DNA of 64,000 bases from Plectrocnemia conspersa (Eukaryota > Arthropoda > Insecta > Trichoptera > Polycentropodidae), in contig VTFK01000219.1 in assembly GCA_009617715.1 (NCBI GenBank), forward strand, positions 310,001 to 374,000, given 5' to 3'. A model generated the notes under the pieces. That model was not told where the DNA came from. It did not search any database and was given only the letters and a program-made list of their open reading frames with translations. A program made the translations under genes and the position numbers. How positions within the stretch are numbered: position 1 is the first letter of the stretch; the number at the start of each line of letters is the position of its first letter. Below are positions 23,801 through 36,800 of this stretch, one piece after another.

Positions 23801-24355
23801 TATGTATGATGTGATTTTTTATGTAATTAATTAAAACAAATTCTTTCAATAGATTGGACCAAATGTTTCAATTGATCGCTGTGTAAATATTGGTGGAGGA
23901 GTTCGCCTCAAAGAATCTATAGTTCTTTCTAATTCTACCATTAACGACCACGCTTTAGTAATGCATTCTATTGGTTTGTATTTTATATATTTTTGTAAGC
24001 AATATCATTTTAAGTATTATAAATAATAATTTAATTTATTTTAGTTGGTCAAGATTCAGTTGTAGGAACATGGGCTAGAGTCGAAGGTACTCCATCAGAC
24101 CCCGATCCAAATAAACCATTTGCCAAAATGGACAACTCACCGCTGTTCAACATGGACGGTAGATTGAATCCGTCCATTACAATATTAGGTCTTTATATAT
24201 TAATTTATCGTATTATATAGAATCAAACATTATCACTAATTTGTTTTCTTGTAGGCTCAAATGTGATAGTTCCAGATGAGACGATAGTGTTAAACTCTAT
24301 AGTGTTGCCGCACAAAAAGCTTTCGAGGAGTTTCAAGCATGAAATTATATTATAA
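20873..24355 (+). CDS. GMPPA: Mannose-1-phosphate guanylyltransferase subunit alpha, complete, nine coding exons
   Basis: Coding exons: 20873-20912, 21052-21250, 21313-21484, 21546-21760, 21827-21920, 21990-22178, 23853-23973, 24045-24188 and 24255-24355. Phases agree and give 424 aa (human 420). The start [14 protein letters not shown] and the signature [17 protein letters not shown] (residues 14-32) mark the nucleotidyltransferase domain. [13 protein letters not shown] and HYVEKP follow. From about residue 285 the left-handed beta-helix repeats run ([30 protein letters not shown]), then [14 protein letters not shown], and the C-terminus [14 protein letters not shown]. Known of the family: cytosolic partner of GMPPB in GDP-mannose synthesis. 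In vertebrates the alpha subunit acts as a GDP-mannose-sensing regulator rather than the main catalyst. Intron 6 is about 1.7 kb, much longer than the others, and contains a reverse-transcriptase fragment. No frame damage is seen. Confidence 0.96.
23090..23330 (+). pseudogene. Reverse-transcriptase fragment of a non-LTR retrotransposon, inside GMPPA intron 6
   Basis: In one frame the sequence reads [19 protein letters not shown] followed by [10 protein letters not shown] and a stop (about 23147-23237). This is the conserved RT block around GVPQGSxLxPLLFxLxIN. The downstream stretch around 23238-23290 looks like a decayed continuation ([12 protein letters not shown], where an FADD box would be expected). 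The fragment is short, has stops and shares the orientation of the host gene. It probably contributes to the unusual length of this intron. A perfect 12-bp hairpin sits at its right edge. Confidence 0.78.
23294..23321. other. Perfect 12-bp hairpin in GMPPA intron 6
   Basis: TTTGCTGTCTTT (23294-23305), loop ACAA, AAAGACAGCAAA (23310-23321). It lies at the right edge of the reverse-transcriptase fragment, transcribed with GMPPA. No known role. Confidence 0.65.
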
Positions 24356-26139
24356 TTTATTTATATCAATGCCTTACAATTTTATAAAATATTTTTCATA
24401 CAAAAGTATACAAAATAATTAAATTGAAAAGTGAATATTTTTTTAAGGTGCCATATCAATGTTTTTATTATTCAAAACCAAAATATTTTTTATATCACTC
24501 TATTTATTACACACATGATTTATCTTAGATATAAATATTTTAATAATTTGATTTATTTTTGTATATGATTTTACCACCTGTGTCTGTGTTTGTATTGTTC
24601 AAATTGTGACTTTTTCTTTAATTTAATTTATAAATATATAAGACAACACAATATGTTTATTTTATGTTTTAAAATATTTAAATAACATTTTTACCCATGT
24701 AATTTTAATTCAAAAAAGGTGATTATATAATATGAGGCATTCTCAGAATTCGTTATAACACTTTGATAAGATAGATATTATGAATATATGTAATCACATT
24801 TACTCAAGTATAAGTCTTATTTTATACATGCATTAATCAGTAAGGAACACAGATGGTGCTATGTATAAAAATCAGATTATAATAATTTATTTATCAAAGC
24901 AGGCAGTATGTATAATATATATAAGTTTTAAAATTATTTTTACATTACATATACATTTATAAATAATATGAAGGTAGTTAAGAAATTAATTTATTAAAGT
25001 TTCAACTATTATTAAAATATTTGCTATCTATCAGTTTAGTTTTTAAATTTAAAAATATTTTATAAAATAAATATAAAAACACGCTATATTGTCCTTTAAA
25101 TTGGCAGCAGGATTACATATAATTTGAAGATTGGCCAACGTGTGACAGTACAAATCAGACATGCAAGACTGAGGTAGTTGCTCAACATAACTGCCTCACT
25201 GCATTTACAGTGTGCACAAAAGCTGAGCAGTACTCACGTTTGTTTGAACTAGTATTGAAAGATCACAATACATTGATATTTATGAACAAATTAAAGCTTA
25301 GTATCGTCACTTCCTGCAAATGTGCGAGTGAACTAGAAAGACTGACTGTGTGAAGTCTATTGCAATAAATTAAGGTATAGTGATTGAAAATAACAGCCAT
25401 AATTCATCACAACCGAAGCACACAACTTTCTGCGAGAAAGATTATGCTCACTCTCTTTTGAGATGAACTAATTTGTATTTTTGTTTATTCATTACATACC
25501 GCGACATAAGTAGATCTACTCAATAATCGTAACCGATCTACAATGGAATCAAATCTTGGATTTTTAAGTACAGGTATTTTGTTGCATCATGCTCGGTTTC
25601 ATACTGCCCGCTCAACTGCACATCAGCTGTACATTAGATTATCAGATCTCGCCACCAGTGCTTTCATATTTTTGGAACGCTTTAAGAGGCGATAGGAAAT
25701 AAAAGGCGTATGAGTAACTACAAAATTAGGCAAATTAGTTTTTCTAAACGTTGGAAAACTTGTAGTAAACGCCATGAATATGTATATAAAATGTAGTTTT
25801 TAAATTACGAGATAAAACATATTTAAGGTTTTTATTTAATTGTTTAATAGGAAAGTATCAATTTTTTGATACGGTAATAGGAAGCGAACAGATAGTAAAA
25901 TATCTCACGGAGGTCCGATTGTTTTAAATTATCTCGAAAGCCGATATATAATTTGGTTTTAATTAAAATTTTGAGTGTATTTCGGTAAGATTTTATAATT
26001 GTCGTGTCGTAATTAGCATGTACAAGGTTAGTTAAAAGATTAATGACAATTTATGGTCGTTTTTTATATGTACGTGCAGATAAAACAGTGTTTCAGCGAT
26101 CTGCACAAAAGGAACGCGTTGAAATTAGCTTATATAAAA
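24356..26139. other. Region downstream of GMPPA
   Basis: The GMPPA 3' UTR starts here; AATAAA occurs near 25075. The remainder is AT-rich. Just before the family A copy, a block of about 45 bp containing AGATAAAACAG..CAGCGATCTGCACAAAAGG (26077 on) is imperfectly repeated at about 26180-26222. Confidence 0.5.
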
Positions 26140-27260
26140 TGCGTTGAAAAAGATAGCAAGAACTAATGGATTTTCTTATGTAGATAAAACAGCGCTTTAT
26201 CGATGTGCGCAAAAGAAGCGAGAGATAAAGGATTACAGGGACGACCTTTGGGGGGAGCGGGGGGCAGGTGGGGTCAGTTACCCCCTTCTTGAATTAGTCC
26301 AAAAAAATGCATATTATTTAATGAATTACTATGAGTCTTAATGAAATCAAAAATATTAAAAAAAACAACCACTGACTGGCCAACTTTTGCCCCTCCCCTG
26401 AAAAAATCTGAAATCACGCCCCTAATTCTAAACCAGAAATTCAAGGGTTATCACTCAAAGAAAACTGTCTCGAATCTATACCGAAAATATTTATTGAAAT
26501 ATGTCATTTCAATAAAATCATACCGGAATACATTTTCACCGGTAGATATATATTTTTAATAGTAAAAATATAATTTATCTGGCAGGTGTTTGTAAAATTA
26601 TATGCTTTTAACTTTTCCATACATAATTATTTATTTATACGCGATGTATAAATGATACAGTGAATGTGAATTTTTCAGTGAATAATTTTTCAATAGTGAA
26701 GTCCAAATACATCACTAGCGAAAACATAATTTAACTGATAGGTGCTAGTGAAATTATATGCTGCTCTAAAATATCTATGAAACTCAATTTGACAGTTGCG
26801 AAACGTCCATTTGCTGCTCAAACCTAACCTAATGAAAGTTCTAAAACTAATTATAGTTTTAGTACTATCATGTTCAAAATACAAACTAAGACAACTCATC
26901 AATTAGTGGGAAATAAGTAGAAGTAATACATACAGACGTCGCATCTCGCGTATTGTTGCATAGTTTGTCTGCATTTGGATATTACACTGTTTTAAAAATA
27001 TGATGGTTTTTCTTTACATATAGTACTATAGACTTCTGATTTAAGAATGCTGGTTGAAGTAAATAAAACAAACCGAATTTTTGTCAATAGGAGGGCGCAA
27101 AAACAATTATCACTGCTCAGAAGTCAAAATTCACGTATTGCAATAGTTTGTCTGCATTTGGATATTACACTGTTTTGGGGAACGCTCGGTAACGAGCGTT
27201 CCCACTACGACGGCGCCGACATGATTTTATTGCTTTTGACGTGGATTTTTGACTTCTGAG
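26140..27260 (+). repeat. Dispersed repeat family A, copy 2 (long copy)
   Basis: Body homologous to the copies at 14050-14400 and 50440-51300: the G-rich GGGGGGCAGGTGGGGTCAG start (about 26260), CAACCACTGACTGGCCAACT, TAAACCAGAAATTC, TATAATTTATCTGGCAGG, CTGCTCTAAAATATCTATGA, and a right part ending TTTTATTGCTTTTGACGTGG plus ATTTTTGACTTC. A block of about 45 bp (ATAGTTTGTCTGCATTTGGA..) occurs twice, at about 26950-26992 and 27137-27177. A perfect hairpin lies at 27178-27203. The length of about 1.1 kb and lack of a protein suggest a non-autonomous element. Confidence 0.68.
27178..27203. other. Perfect 11-bp GC-rich hairpin inside repeat family A
   Basis: GGGAACGCTCG (27178-27188), loop GTAA, CGAGCGTTCCC (27193-27203). 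It is absent from the aligned family A copy at 51050-51250, so it marks a copy-specific insertion or a lost feature. A weaker related palindrome, GAACGCTAGATATTCGAGCG, follows at about 27372-27391. Confidence 0.7.
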
Positions 27261-27429
27261 AAGGGATAATTATTTTTTGTGCTTTCTTATTGATCAAAAT
27301 TCGGTTTAGATATTTTTCATTCGATTCTCACTTATTGTAAGTGGTAATAATGTTATAAAAAGTCTTAATATGAACGCTAGATATTCGAGCGTTTTTATTT
27401 CTTTTGACATGGATTCGAAACTTTGAATT

Positions 27430-27580
27430 TGACCAGAAAAAGGCATGCCATTTAATGAAATATTATGAATCCTAATGAAATCGAGATATTAAAAAACGAA
27501 CACTGACTGGTTAATTTTTGTGCACCCCTCTTTTGGAAAAAGCTGAAATAATATTGTCGAAATCATTCAGAATCGCAAAA
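27430..27580 (+). repeat. Dispersed repeat family A, short copy
   Basis: A partial copy containing ATTTAATGAAATATTATGAA, TCCTAATGAAATCGAGATAT, AACACTGACTGG and a C-rich CACCCCTC run followed by GAAAAAGCTGAAAT. The order matches the corresponding part of the copies at 14130-14210 and 26310-26420. It stops before the TATAATTTATCTGGC portion. Confidence 0.6.
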
Positions 27581-28204
27581 CTGTTTTTGTTATGAATGGC
27601 ACGAGCAACGGAATAATGTATTGTTTGTTATTCAAACGATAAACAAATAGTCATCATTTGTTTTTTTTGCAGAGATAGTAAATATGGAAACTACACTTCC
27701 ACTGTTATTATATTTATGCAGCACACGAAAAAAGCACCTGCTGAAATACTAGTATTATAAAATATTTAAAAGGTAAAAACAGAGAATCTAGTTCCTCCTC
27801 AACTTATTTAGATTGGCCATAGAGTCGTTGATTTATTTTATTTTCTCCAAACACAGGAATACACGAGAGTTCAGCCTGAAGCTGTTTTCACTTTGATCGC
27901 TGTAGCTGGTCCAGCCAAACTGTCATCATGATTCTCCAAGAGTTGATATTTTTACTTGATTAATTACGGCACAGTGCGACGACAACGAACGACATAACCC
28001 ATATTTATATTAAAATATACATTTATTCCACAAATTATACGGCCATAAAAATTACTATTAATACATTTTAGTGACAATTTATTCAAGTCGCTGGGTCTAA
28101 ATTTTGAAATTACCTTGCCTTTTCCATTGTCAACTATTATATAAACACATATGTGGTAGAGTACTTCTAAAATTCTATTAATATAATATAAACAAACAAT
28201 TTCA

Positions 28205-28243
28205 CATCAATGAGTCCAAGCAACGCCGGGAATTTCCGCTAGT
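28205..28243 (+). repeat. Possible Helitron 3' terminus
   Basis: CAAGCAACGCCGGGAATTTC followed by CGCTAG|T resembles Helitron-type 3' ends (a short GC-rich fold a few bases before CTRR, then host T). There is no second terminus or Rep/Hel coding sequence in the window. Weak on its own. Confidence 0.25.
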
Positions 28244-29569
28244 ATATTTATAAAATAAATAATTGCATTTTAGAGTATAATTTTAGGCACCGTTTTCTGC
28301 GATATTTATATACTTCATTAGGCATAGATTGAACACCTCTGGCGGGCCGGATCTGTGCCAGAGGGGCCTACGTTATACTGGAGAGAAGAACTTGCCTCAG
28401 TGTAACACCGACTGTCGTCAGGTTGGTTGTTTTTCGTACTGTTTGTTTATAAATCTATAACTAGCTTTATACACAACTATTCACACACATACACACAAAC
28501 TTTTAAAAGTAATCATATGATTATTATAACACATTTAACATACACTTCACATATGATTTTTTTCTAAAACATATGAATATATCAAATTTGTTATTTGAAA
28601 TGTTTTGAAAGTATTAAATAATTCATTAATATACACAAAATACGATATTGCGTCACTGTATACAATTAAATAGTGGTTTTAATATTTTATAGTTATAAAA
28701 GTGAAGTGATGATATCTACTCATCGGATCTGATCACGAAATAGAAACTTTTAAAAATAAAAGTAAGTCACTTTTTATAATTATTTACAATTCTATTTTTA
28801 TTGTATTTATTATCCGAAGAATTCTGTAAATTTGTTTAATTAAGTAGTTGCTTATGTTATCGTTGTGCTACTTGACCCAAAAGTCCTGTTTCGTTTTAAT
28901 TTAGTAGATAGTAAAATTAAACGTGTTTTATATCTATTTTGTTTTTGAAAGCATGTTTTTTTGTTGAAAATTTCAGACACCGAAGTCTGTTGAACTGGGT
29001 TTTGTGGCCAGAAATAAAGTTGAAGGTTTCGAAAACAGTGTTAAGTTAAGCTGTGGCGACGCTTTCATGAGCAGTTCTCATTTGAAAGATTTATTGTTAG
29101 AACTGCTGCTGGTCTCTGTATAGGATATGTGACCGATTTTCCTATATATGTACTAGACAAAGACTGGTAGACGCAGTCTCGTTAATAAAATTTTATCGTT
29201 CCTCGTGTCTCGGTTTAAATTAACCGACTAATTGTTTCGTCTGGGTAGGCGAAGTTCAAACTTTTTTTAGAGTTTTTTTTTCTTCAGAGGAACTTTGGCT
29301 CAATATTATCCTATACGTAATCTAAGTAAAAAATTATCAATGGGTACTTATTATGTATGAAGAGAAAGATAAAGCTAATCTAATACATACTATGAACTAT
29401 GGATAGTTAAGTCGTATAGATAATGGAGATGAAGGAACTTAAAGATATAAATTGCAAGCCCTGACCGACTTTGTGAAACTATCTAAGCTTGAAAAACCTG
29501 ATTGAGTGAAAATTGAAAGAATCGTTGAATTAAATACTACCTAACAAGTATTGAACTTCTAATCACATT

Positions 29570-29690
29570 AATATATAATATACTAGTGGTTATCAATTAT
29601 TTAAAGTCTAGGGTTCAAAATCCCATATAAACAATTGTGTCTGGTAAGACAGAATAAATTCGCAAAATAATTTCGCTGCACGACTAAGCA
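29570..29690 (+). repeat. Possible SINE head with B-box
   Basis: CTAGTGGTTATCAATTATTT followed by TCTAGGGTTCAAAATCCCAT resembles an A box plus a B box (GGTTCAAAATCC) at tRNA-like spacing. The downstream TGTGTCTGGTAAGACAG is not clearly shared with the other SINEs. It could be an isolated tRNA-like head or chance. Confidence 0.32.
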
Positions 29691-30529
29691 TGAACTTATT
29701 ACTTAAAATAGGATAATATGATCCAAGATAAATCTATTATATTTTGACCTCACTATGTAAATTGATTATACAATGAATAATATGATAAAAAGAGGTGCAG
29801 GAAATATTTTTATATATATTAAACAAACTATGAAATAAAAGTTTCATTAGTTGTTTATTACCATAAGTGTTGGCAGATTTGGGATAAATATTGGTAAAGT
29901 AATAATGAAAATCAGCCACTCGCACAAGTTATTTATACTTATACTATTGTAAGTTATTTTAAGAACATAATGTAAAAACATAAAATGGAATGTTTAGTAC
30001 GCAAACTTCGAGCAACTTCAATAAATAAATTGACAGATGCATTTCGGCCCATAACGGTTTATAGTTTGGGCGTTTCGGGACTCGCCTGTTTGCTTATTTG
30101 CATTGGGATGTTTGCAAGATAGTATTAATTTGTTCGTCAGTTATTTTAACATATTTTTCTTGAATATAACTCCCATAATACACATTTTTCTCATTATATT
30201 TTCTTATTAATATTTAGTGGAGGTTCTTAAAGCCAGATTATTTTTTACTATTATATCTTTAAGAATAATTTTAATAAACCAGCAAATGAAAAACAAGTTT
30301 ACATCACTTTTTTATAGGAGTCAAATATATATTAAACGTTAAAAAAAAAGTGTAACACTTTCTTGTCATAATATTTTTTGATATTTTACACTATATGTTT
30401 GATCGTGTTTTTTGTAATCGAAATGTTTTTTAATTGAATTAATTAATATAATATATATCACTATCGGGATCACCCGTGATCGTTGCAACGAAATTTGTCG
30501 CATAGACTTATAGAAACCAATTGCTTTTT

Positions 30530-31075
30530 TGAGTCTGAAGTGTTACTTTGCAGCAAAATTAGACGCCAGAAATGCTGGCAACATATTATTTAATTAAATA
30601 TATATAAAATACCACACAAATATAAAAATGCAGCTGCAGTTATCAGGTAGTGAAGTCTTGAAAGTCAGAGATTTTTTGCTGGAGTGTCGAGTTGAATTAT
30701 TATCGGCTGTGATCTGTGCTGGACGATCCGCTAATGTGTCTCTTGCTGTAATTCTAGGATTGAGTATAGTCTTCATTCGTCTGCCTTTCTCTTTCTCTGC
30801 CTGAGCGTCTGCCTATCCGTGACCAAGTGTCGCATCTTTTATGTTGGTGATTCGAAATAGTCTAGCGAATTGTAAATGAGGATGTTGATGGGTCAATTGC
30901 ATCGCCCACGAAATATGTTTACGCATTAAAAGTTTAACTTTTGGCGATCGTTAACAAAGGGGTTAATATAACAATAGTCCTTTTTTACGCAGGGTAAAAC
31001 GCATTGTCTATCACGCGTCTTTGTCACACAGAAGAGTAGTTTTTCCGGTATTTATGGGTGATTCAAAGTGATTAA
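30530..31075 (+). repeat. Dispersed repeat family B, best copy
   Basis: Blocks TTTGCAGCAAAATTAGACGC, CAGAAATGCTGGCAACA, GGACGATCCGCTAATG, GTGACCAAGTGTCGCATCTT, TTATGTTGGTGATTCG, GTCAATTGCATCGC, GCGATCGTTAACAAAGGGG and GAAGAGTAGTTTTTCCGG recur in order in the copies at 5330, 8620 and (weaker) 33400. I see no terminal repeats or poly-A tail, so the element type is open. Confidence 0.58.
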
Positions 31076-32934
31076 CGGATTTTTATTAAATTATTTTTGA
31101 GACGAGTTTATATTTATTTTCATTTGTTCGACATGGTTGTTATCGTTTAAATTACTTATGTAGGTGATTGGAACCCTCATACTTTATTTTGACTTTCTAC
31201 AAAAATATTTTTTCGACGGTGTTATACAAACATTAAATGCTTTAAAAGGGATTGAAAATAGTATATGAAAAAAGTCAAATGGTGGTATTGATTAGACAAT
31301 AGCAAAAAGTCTGTTTCCACTCCGAATTATCGCATTGGCCGTTGGACTCACCCTAATTTTCAAGCGGTATATAAGCTCGATTATACAAATAAATGAAAAT
31401 ACAGAATCTAATATATTTTTATATGTTTTTAATAACATTTTGATCGTCATCCCGTTATTAAATTTTGTATTTTGAAATACCTAAATTAAAAATTAGAAGG
31501 CAATTCGTAAAAATCTAAATATATCGAATAACATCTGCATGCAATCATCTATCGTTTTTATTTTCTTGTGAATGTTTCAAATATGACTTACACACCTTTT
31601 AATTGGTGAATATTATATTATATGTATATAGTTGTATTTCTTATAGTATCTAAAACCATGTAGTATTCGTTCTCTGTCAATCGAACCAACCAACGCATAT
31701 AACAATAATTCAATTACTTTTTTCAAATGATAACAGATTACAAAATACACGCGTTGCGTGTGTTTATCCCATGAATGTCTCTGTATAGAAGATGTTTTAA
31801 GTGAACAAATTGATGCTGCAAATGCTATGTTCCTGTTTATTAACTCGCATAATGAACTCGCATTAAGCGAGCGAAGAATTGATACATTAACAAACAGACA
31901 GCCGAGACGTTACGAAATAAATTATAATATATAATACTAAGATGAAAGTTATGACAGTAAGCACACGATTACATTGTTATACACGCGCTATTATCATCGT
32001 TTGTTTAAATAGATAAGCTTGCACTTTCGATCAGTAACGAATATTTATATCAAAATTACTTATGATAAATTAATACTAATGCTCTTAATGCAACTTTCGC
32101 TTCATTTGCGATTTACGTTATATACAATAAATCGAAATATTATGTGCGATTTTAATGCGAGAAAACGAAAGTTTTGAAGACGCTTTCCCTCCATTTTTAT
32201 TTATGAAGTAAAACGAGCACTCTACGAAGTAATTTGATAAATCATGATGACTTTCGATGTTATTAAAATTTTATCGCTCGGTCACCTTTAAAATTATACA
32301 TGTCGTTAAATATTGAATATCTGACCAAAACACATTTTGAAATACAATACTTCTTATGTAATTCTGCAACATAAAAAATATGCTAATGGGCGTATATTAT
32401 ATTTGCCCATCAATTAAAGTTCTTGATCGCAAAATAGCGATTAGTGCGTCCGTCGAACTGGAATGAAGAATAACGGATTGCGCAATTATGTAGTGTTTGA
32501 TCAGATTTTTGAGTGAAAAAATATATGGATCACATATGTTGAATCATTATTTTCACATTCGACTAATACGTTGCTGCCTTACTGCGATTTGGGTACATTA
32601 TTAAGGCCAGACAATAAAGATTATCCGGTCGAGTTAGTGGAGTGTGTGAATCGTGTCTTAAAATTCGTCTAAACGTGACCTGTACATACATGGTTAAATG
32701 TAGAGGTCATTTAATATATATTTGGAGTATGATTGCATGTTTGTGTGAAATAATTTCTAATTAAAAGAATTGGAAAATTTATCTCATAAAACTGTTATCT
32801 CGTGTACTGTGTGGTGACTGGAAACCATATACAATTTTAAGGAAATTATCTACGCGTAATAGTGTCCAGTTGGAATGTACTACATAGATATAATAAATAG
32901 AGTACTTGGGTTGCCGGTGGAGGCAAAGCTACTT

Positions 32935-33300
32935 TATAACAATATGAAGCACATTATCCAGGGGCACAGACCCTCAGCGACAGGCTATTTAGAAGCTGTT
33001 TATATTTGAGGCGAAGTCTCGTTGGAGTATCCCATACATGTAGGCGTAGATTCCTGGCTGATATTCTAAGAAAGACCTTACTTATGGATACAGTCTCAGG
33101 GGGCCTCGGTCTCTTAATGACTCCCTAAATACTATCTAAGCGAGCAAAATCGAAAGCTCGGCGTCGTACCATTTGTGGTTTGAATCTTTAATGGGGAAGT
33201 ACGGCCAAGGACGAAATATTAACGAATGATTCACTGCCGTGTTGTCCTGCTAAGAGGCCTAACAAGCTACGGGTAAAAATCCCAGTGTTGGGTCTTTCGG
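32935..33300 (+). repeat. Dispersed repeat family C, copy
   Basis: GGGGCACAGACCCTCAGCG, CAAAATCGAAAGCTCGGCGT, TTTAATGGGGAAGTACGGCC, AAGGACGAAAT and CCTGCTAAGAGGCCTAA recur in the same order in the reverse complement of 59480-59692. It is moderately GC-rich compared with its surroundings. No coding frame is conserved between the two copies. Class unknown. Confidence 0.58.
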
Positions 33301-33399
33301 GTTTTGAGGCATAATTGGTACAATTTACTACAGTATCGAAATAGTGTCGTATTAAGAATGCTACTCTTGGAAATTAAAAAGTATTCGCTGGTGTGCTAA

Positions 33400-33850
33400 G
33401 TTATATTTGTTGTCGGGATGCTTTCTAGATGAACCACTGATGTTTCTTATGTCAATCAACCTCTGTCTGTTTTTGTGCGAGTCTTCCTAAGTCTACCTCG
33501 ATGTCTCTCCAGATTCTGTCCCCAATGTGACCAAGTATCATATGTTTTATATTGATCGTTCGAGACGAATCGCAGTTGATGTTGTTTACAAAGCAATTGC
33601 ATCGCATCTTAAGCACACGCTAGAGCGTGAACATATGTTAAATGTGTGTTTAAGAAGGTGTGTTTAAACCAGGGAGTTAGAAAAACATCTGTAATATAAG
33701 CAGGGTCTTTTTATACAAAGGTTGTTTTTACAATCAGTGATATTTTGTGGTTAACGTCTCAATAAAAACAATGGTAATAGAGACAGATGCGTCTTCTCAT
33801 ACAACGAGTTGTTTTATCCGGTGTCTTTGCGATATTTTTTACACTGTTTT
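33400..33850 (+). repeat. Dispersed repeat family B, diverged copy
   Basis: ATGTGACCAAGTATCATATG, TTTTATATTGATCGTTCGAG and AGCAATTGCATCGC match the central part of the family B copies. GAGTTGTTTTATCCGGTGTC at about 33810 may correspond to the GAGTAGTTTTTCCGG block. The left part is hard to align. Confidence 0.42.
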
Positions 33851-33899
33851 TTTGTGATAACGAGATCTTTCTTTCACTGTGTAATGTGTGGTATAAACT

Positions 33900-36800
33900 T
33901 GTTATAAAAGTTGGGTGGTAGATTTATCTTTTCGTTGTTTAAGTAGTCGTTATAGTGACCTTTAAATTGTGACTAATGGCGTAGGTGGTTCAAACCTCTA
34001 ACATGCCAATAAAATTAAATGCGCTGATGAACTGTTTGGTGTGTCTCCAAACTGATTATATTTGTAGCGCTTTGCAGAGGTAGGGGGTTTCTCGGAAGCA
34101 CTTAGAAACGCATGACAAACAGAAATTTCTTTAGATAATAAATATAAAATCTTGATCATGCTTTCATTTTTTCTCGAAAAGCAGTTTTGGAGTTGTTTTG
34201 AAAGCAGTTCAGGATATGATTCTAAAACACGTTATCTTGTTTGGCGAACGGTCGCCAGTAGATGATTTTTTATATAGTTGGTGATGCTATTAGTAAGTTT
34301 ATTTAAAACAATTGATGATGCTATTTTGATGTGATTTATCTAAATAATGTATATAGATATTAAATTTCTTTTTAAATGAAGCACAGAAATTAGCATAAAC
34401 CTAACATTTTTAAAGTGTTTTTAAGATTCTATTGTCATTGAGAAAAGTCTTTAAAATATATGGATAATCTAGCTATTAAAAATAATTAAGATTTAAATTT
34501 GTACAATATCAATTGTAAAATACAAAGCTTAGTAAATATACTTAGCTCGGCTCTTTATGATTATAGACTAAACAGTCATATACAAATATTAATACAGTTC
34601 TCAAAATATTTTTCACTCTTTCTCATTTCGATTGAAAACCAATCGAACCAAAACGCTTATTCAAGCTCAATGAATTTTCTAAAATTAGTCAGGAAAGGGC
34701 AATTAAAATAATTATTTTAATTAAGAAATGGTAGTAATTTGGCTTATTAATTATATTTTTCCTAAAAAGAGAGGGGCAAAATAAAACACACACAAAATAG
34801 ATGGGAAGTTAGTTATGGCATTGTGTTTACACACATAAAATAAAATATGTATCTATACAAAAAATAGCGACTTTGAATATATTATATCAGATATATTTTA
34901 ATTTTAATAAATTTATGACTGACGTATTTATGTCGTTGTAATATAGCAACGAATATACTAATATTACATAACTGTACTGATATATAATTCCTATCTTTAG
35001 CCTTTAGTTTAAACATTCTGAATCATCAATAATATTTCAGAAAAAATCAATGACTCAAACAAATTCGATGAATACGTTTAGTCAATGAGATAATTTTAGT
35101 ATCCAATATCCAAAAATCAAGCAATCCCCAAACTCAGGTATATCATTACACAATACATAACAAGAAAAACTTTTACATATCACATTTAACAAAAATTACA
35201 CGTACAAATACATTGACCCAATTCTTTGCCGGAAATTATAATGCGATAGTTTTGTACGAACAACTAACAATTGCCAATTGCATATCGATTGTGGCCTATT
35301 GTTAGTACTTGAAATATTCACAGCAGTCGATGTATTGAATTTTTGATGGTTTGACCACAAGAAATACTAGAATCTAGTATATTATTTATGTGGTTCTACA
35401 GAATCATTGTGTTTGTCGCCATATTTAATGGTATTTCGTGGCGAATTATATTAGAAATGAGTTGGACGTGCTTAGTTCGATACTATAAAGTTTGGCGTGG
35501 GTTCCTATTGTCGAGTGGGTGTAGCAAACGTGAATGAAGTTCTCTAATTTATAATATGTACGTGGGTGACCCACAAAAAAATATTTAACTGCATTTCCTG
35601 ATACGTGTTTTAAAGTTTATAAACGCATGACGAATGACAAGGAATTGGAAGGTATTAGTTATTGCATAGTTTTTACGTTTATGTCAAGGAAGTCGTAAAT
35701 ATATTTATGCATTTATATTATGGTACTTAAATTGTTCCAAGCAATACAATGATACCAGATCCCTTTTGATATGAATCTAATTATTATTTCAACATGCCTG
35801 ATATGACTCATTAGATCATTAATTATTTAAATTTGCAATTTAATTTTAGTCATCTCAAATATAATGTTTGCTCCAAATGAAATTGAAGCGTAAAAAAGAT
35901 AAGATACCGAAATATTTTAATAGTGGTTATCGTATGCTTATCATTTATTTAACCCATCAAGAAAATCAATAATTAGGAATGACAAATTCTCAATCTTTTT
36001 AAGCAACCGTTAACATATTTAATTAACCACCGTGTTTATTTTTATAATATAGATAAGGCAAACTTATTTAATTAAAAATTATTATCATTGTGCAAAAAAA
36101 TTTGAGTCGCGTACAGTTTTTGTAATTACATTTCGGACGTAGTAGCTGGACCAGGATTGACGTGAAGAGGGAATCATGTGTTTTCTTGGTGTATGTTAAG
36201 CGTAGGTGAAGGTTTCTGTCGGAAGTGAATTCAGAATGGAAGTGAATTATTAGTGCTATTTATGTATGCGATTATGAAAGAGGTTTCTTTACTCTTGCTT
36301 CTCTTGACGTGCGACCAATTGCATCAGCAATTAAAAAAATGGCATTAAAGCTCCCATTATGACTGTTAATCCGCCATAGGGACAATATTTGAACAATTTT
36401 TCAAGTAAATGCATACGTTATTATTCGAAGAATAAACTTGAATGCACGGGGGCTATCTTTTCTCAATGCTGCAGATATTTAATCATTTCTGATTTATGGC
36501 GCATATCTCCAGATTTAATCGGTTTTCTCATGGTGTAAAAAATCATAATTTTATTTTAGAGGTTAAAATTTAGCTTTAAATAAATTAAATATATACTAGT
36601 ATATATCCTGAATCGAATTAAAAATATTTTGTATTAATTTGATTCAGAAAATCTTACAGATCTGATGCTCACAAAGGTGTTACATATGAGTCATTCGATT
36701 GTAACGACCGATAAGACTGTTTATTCTAACCACTCACCAGATATGTCGAAGCTTATATATCATTAGAAAAATTTCAATATATAACAATAATATAATAAAT

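Larger units (their letters stand above)
27600..30529. other. Gene-poor stretch
   Basis: No supported gene. It holds a GC-richer patch at 28330-28435 (CTCTGGCGGGCCGGATCTGT then GCCAGAGGGGCC), a possible Helitron end, a donor/acceptor pair at 28762 and 28976 that could bound a small intron, and the possible SINE head at 29570. Confidence 0.45.
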
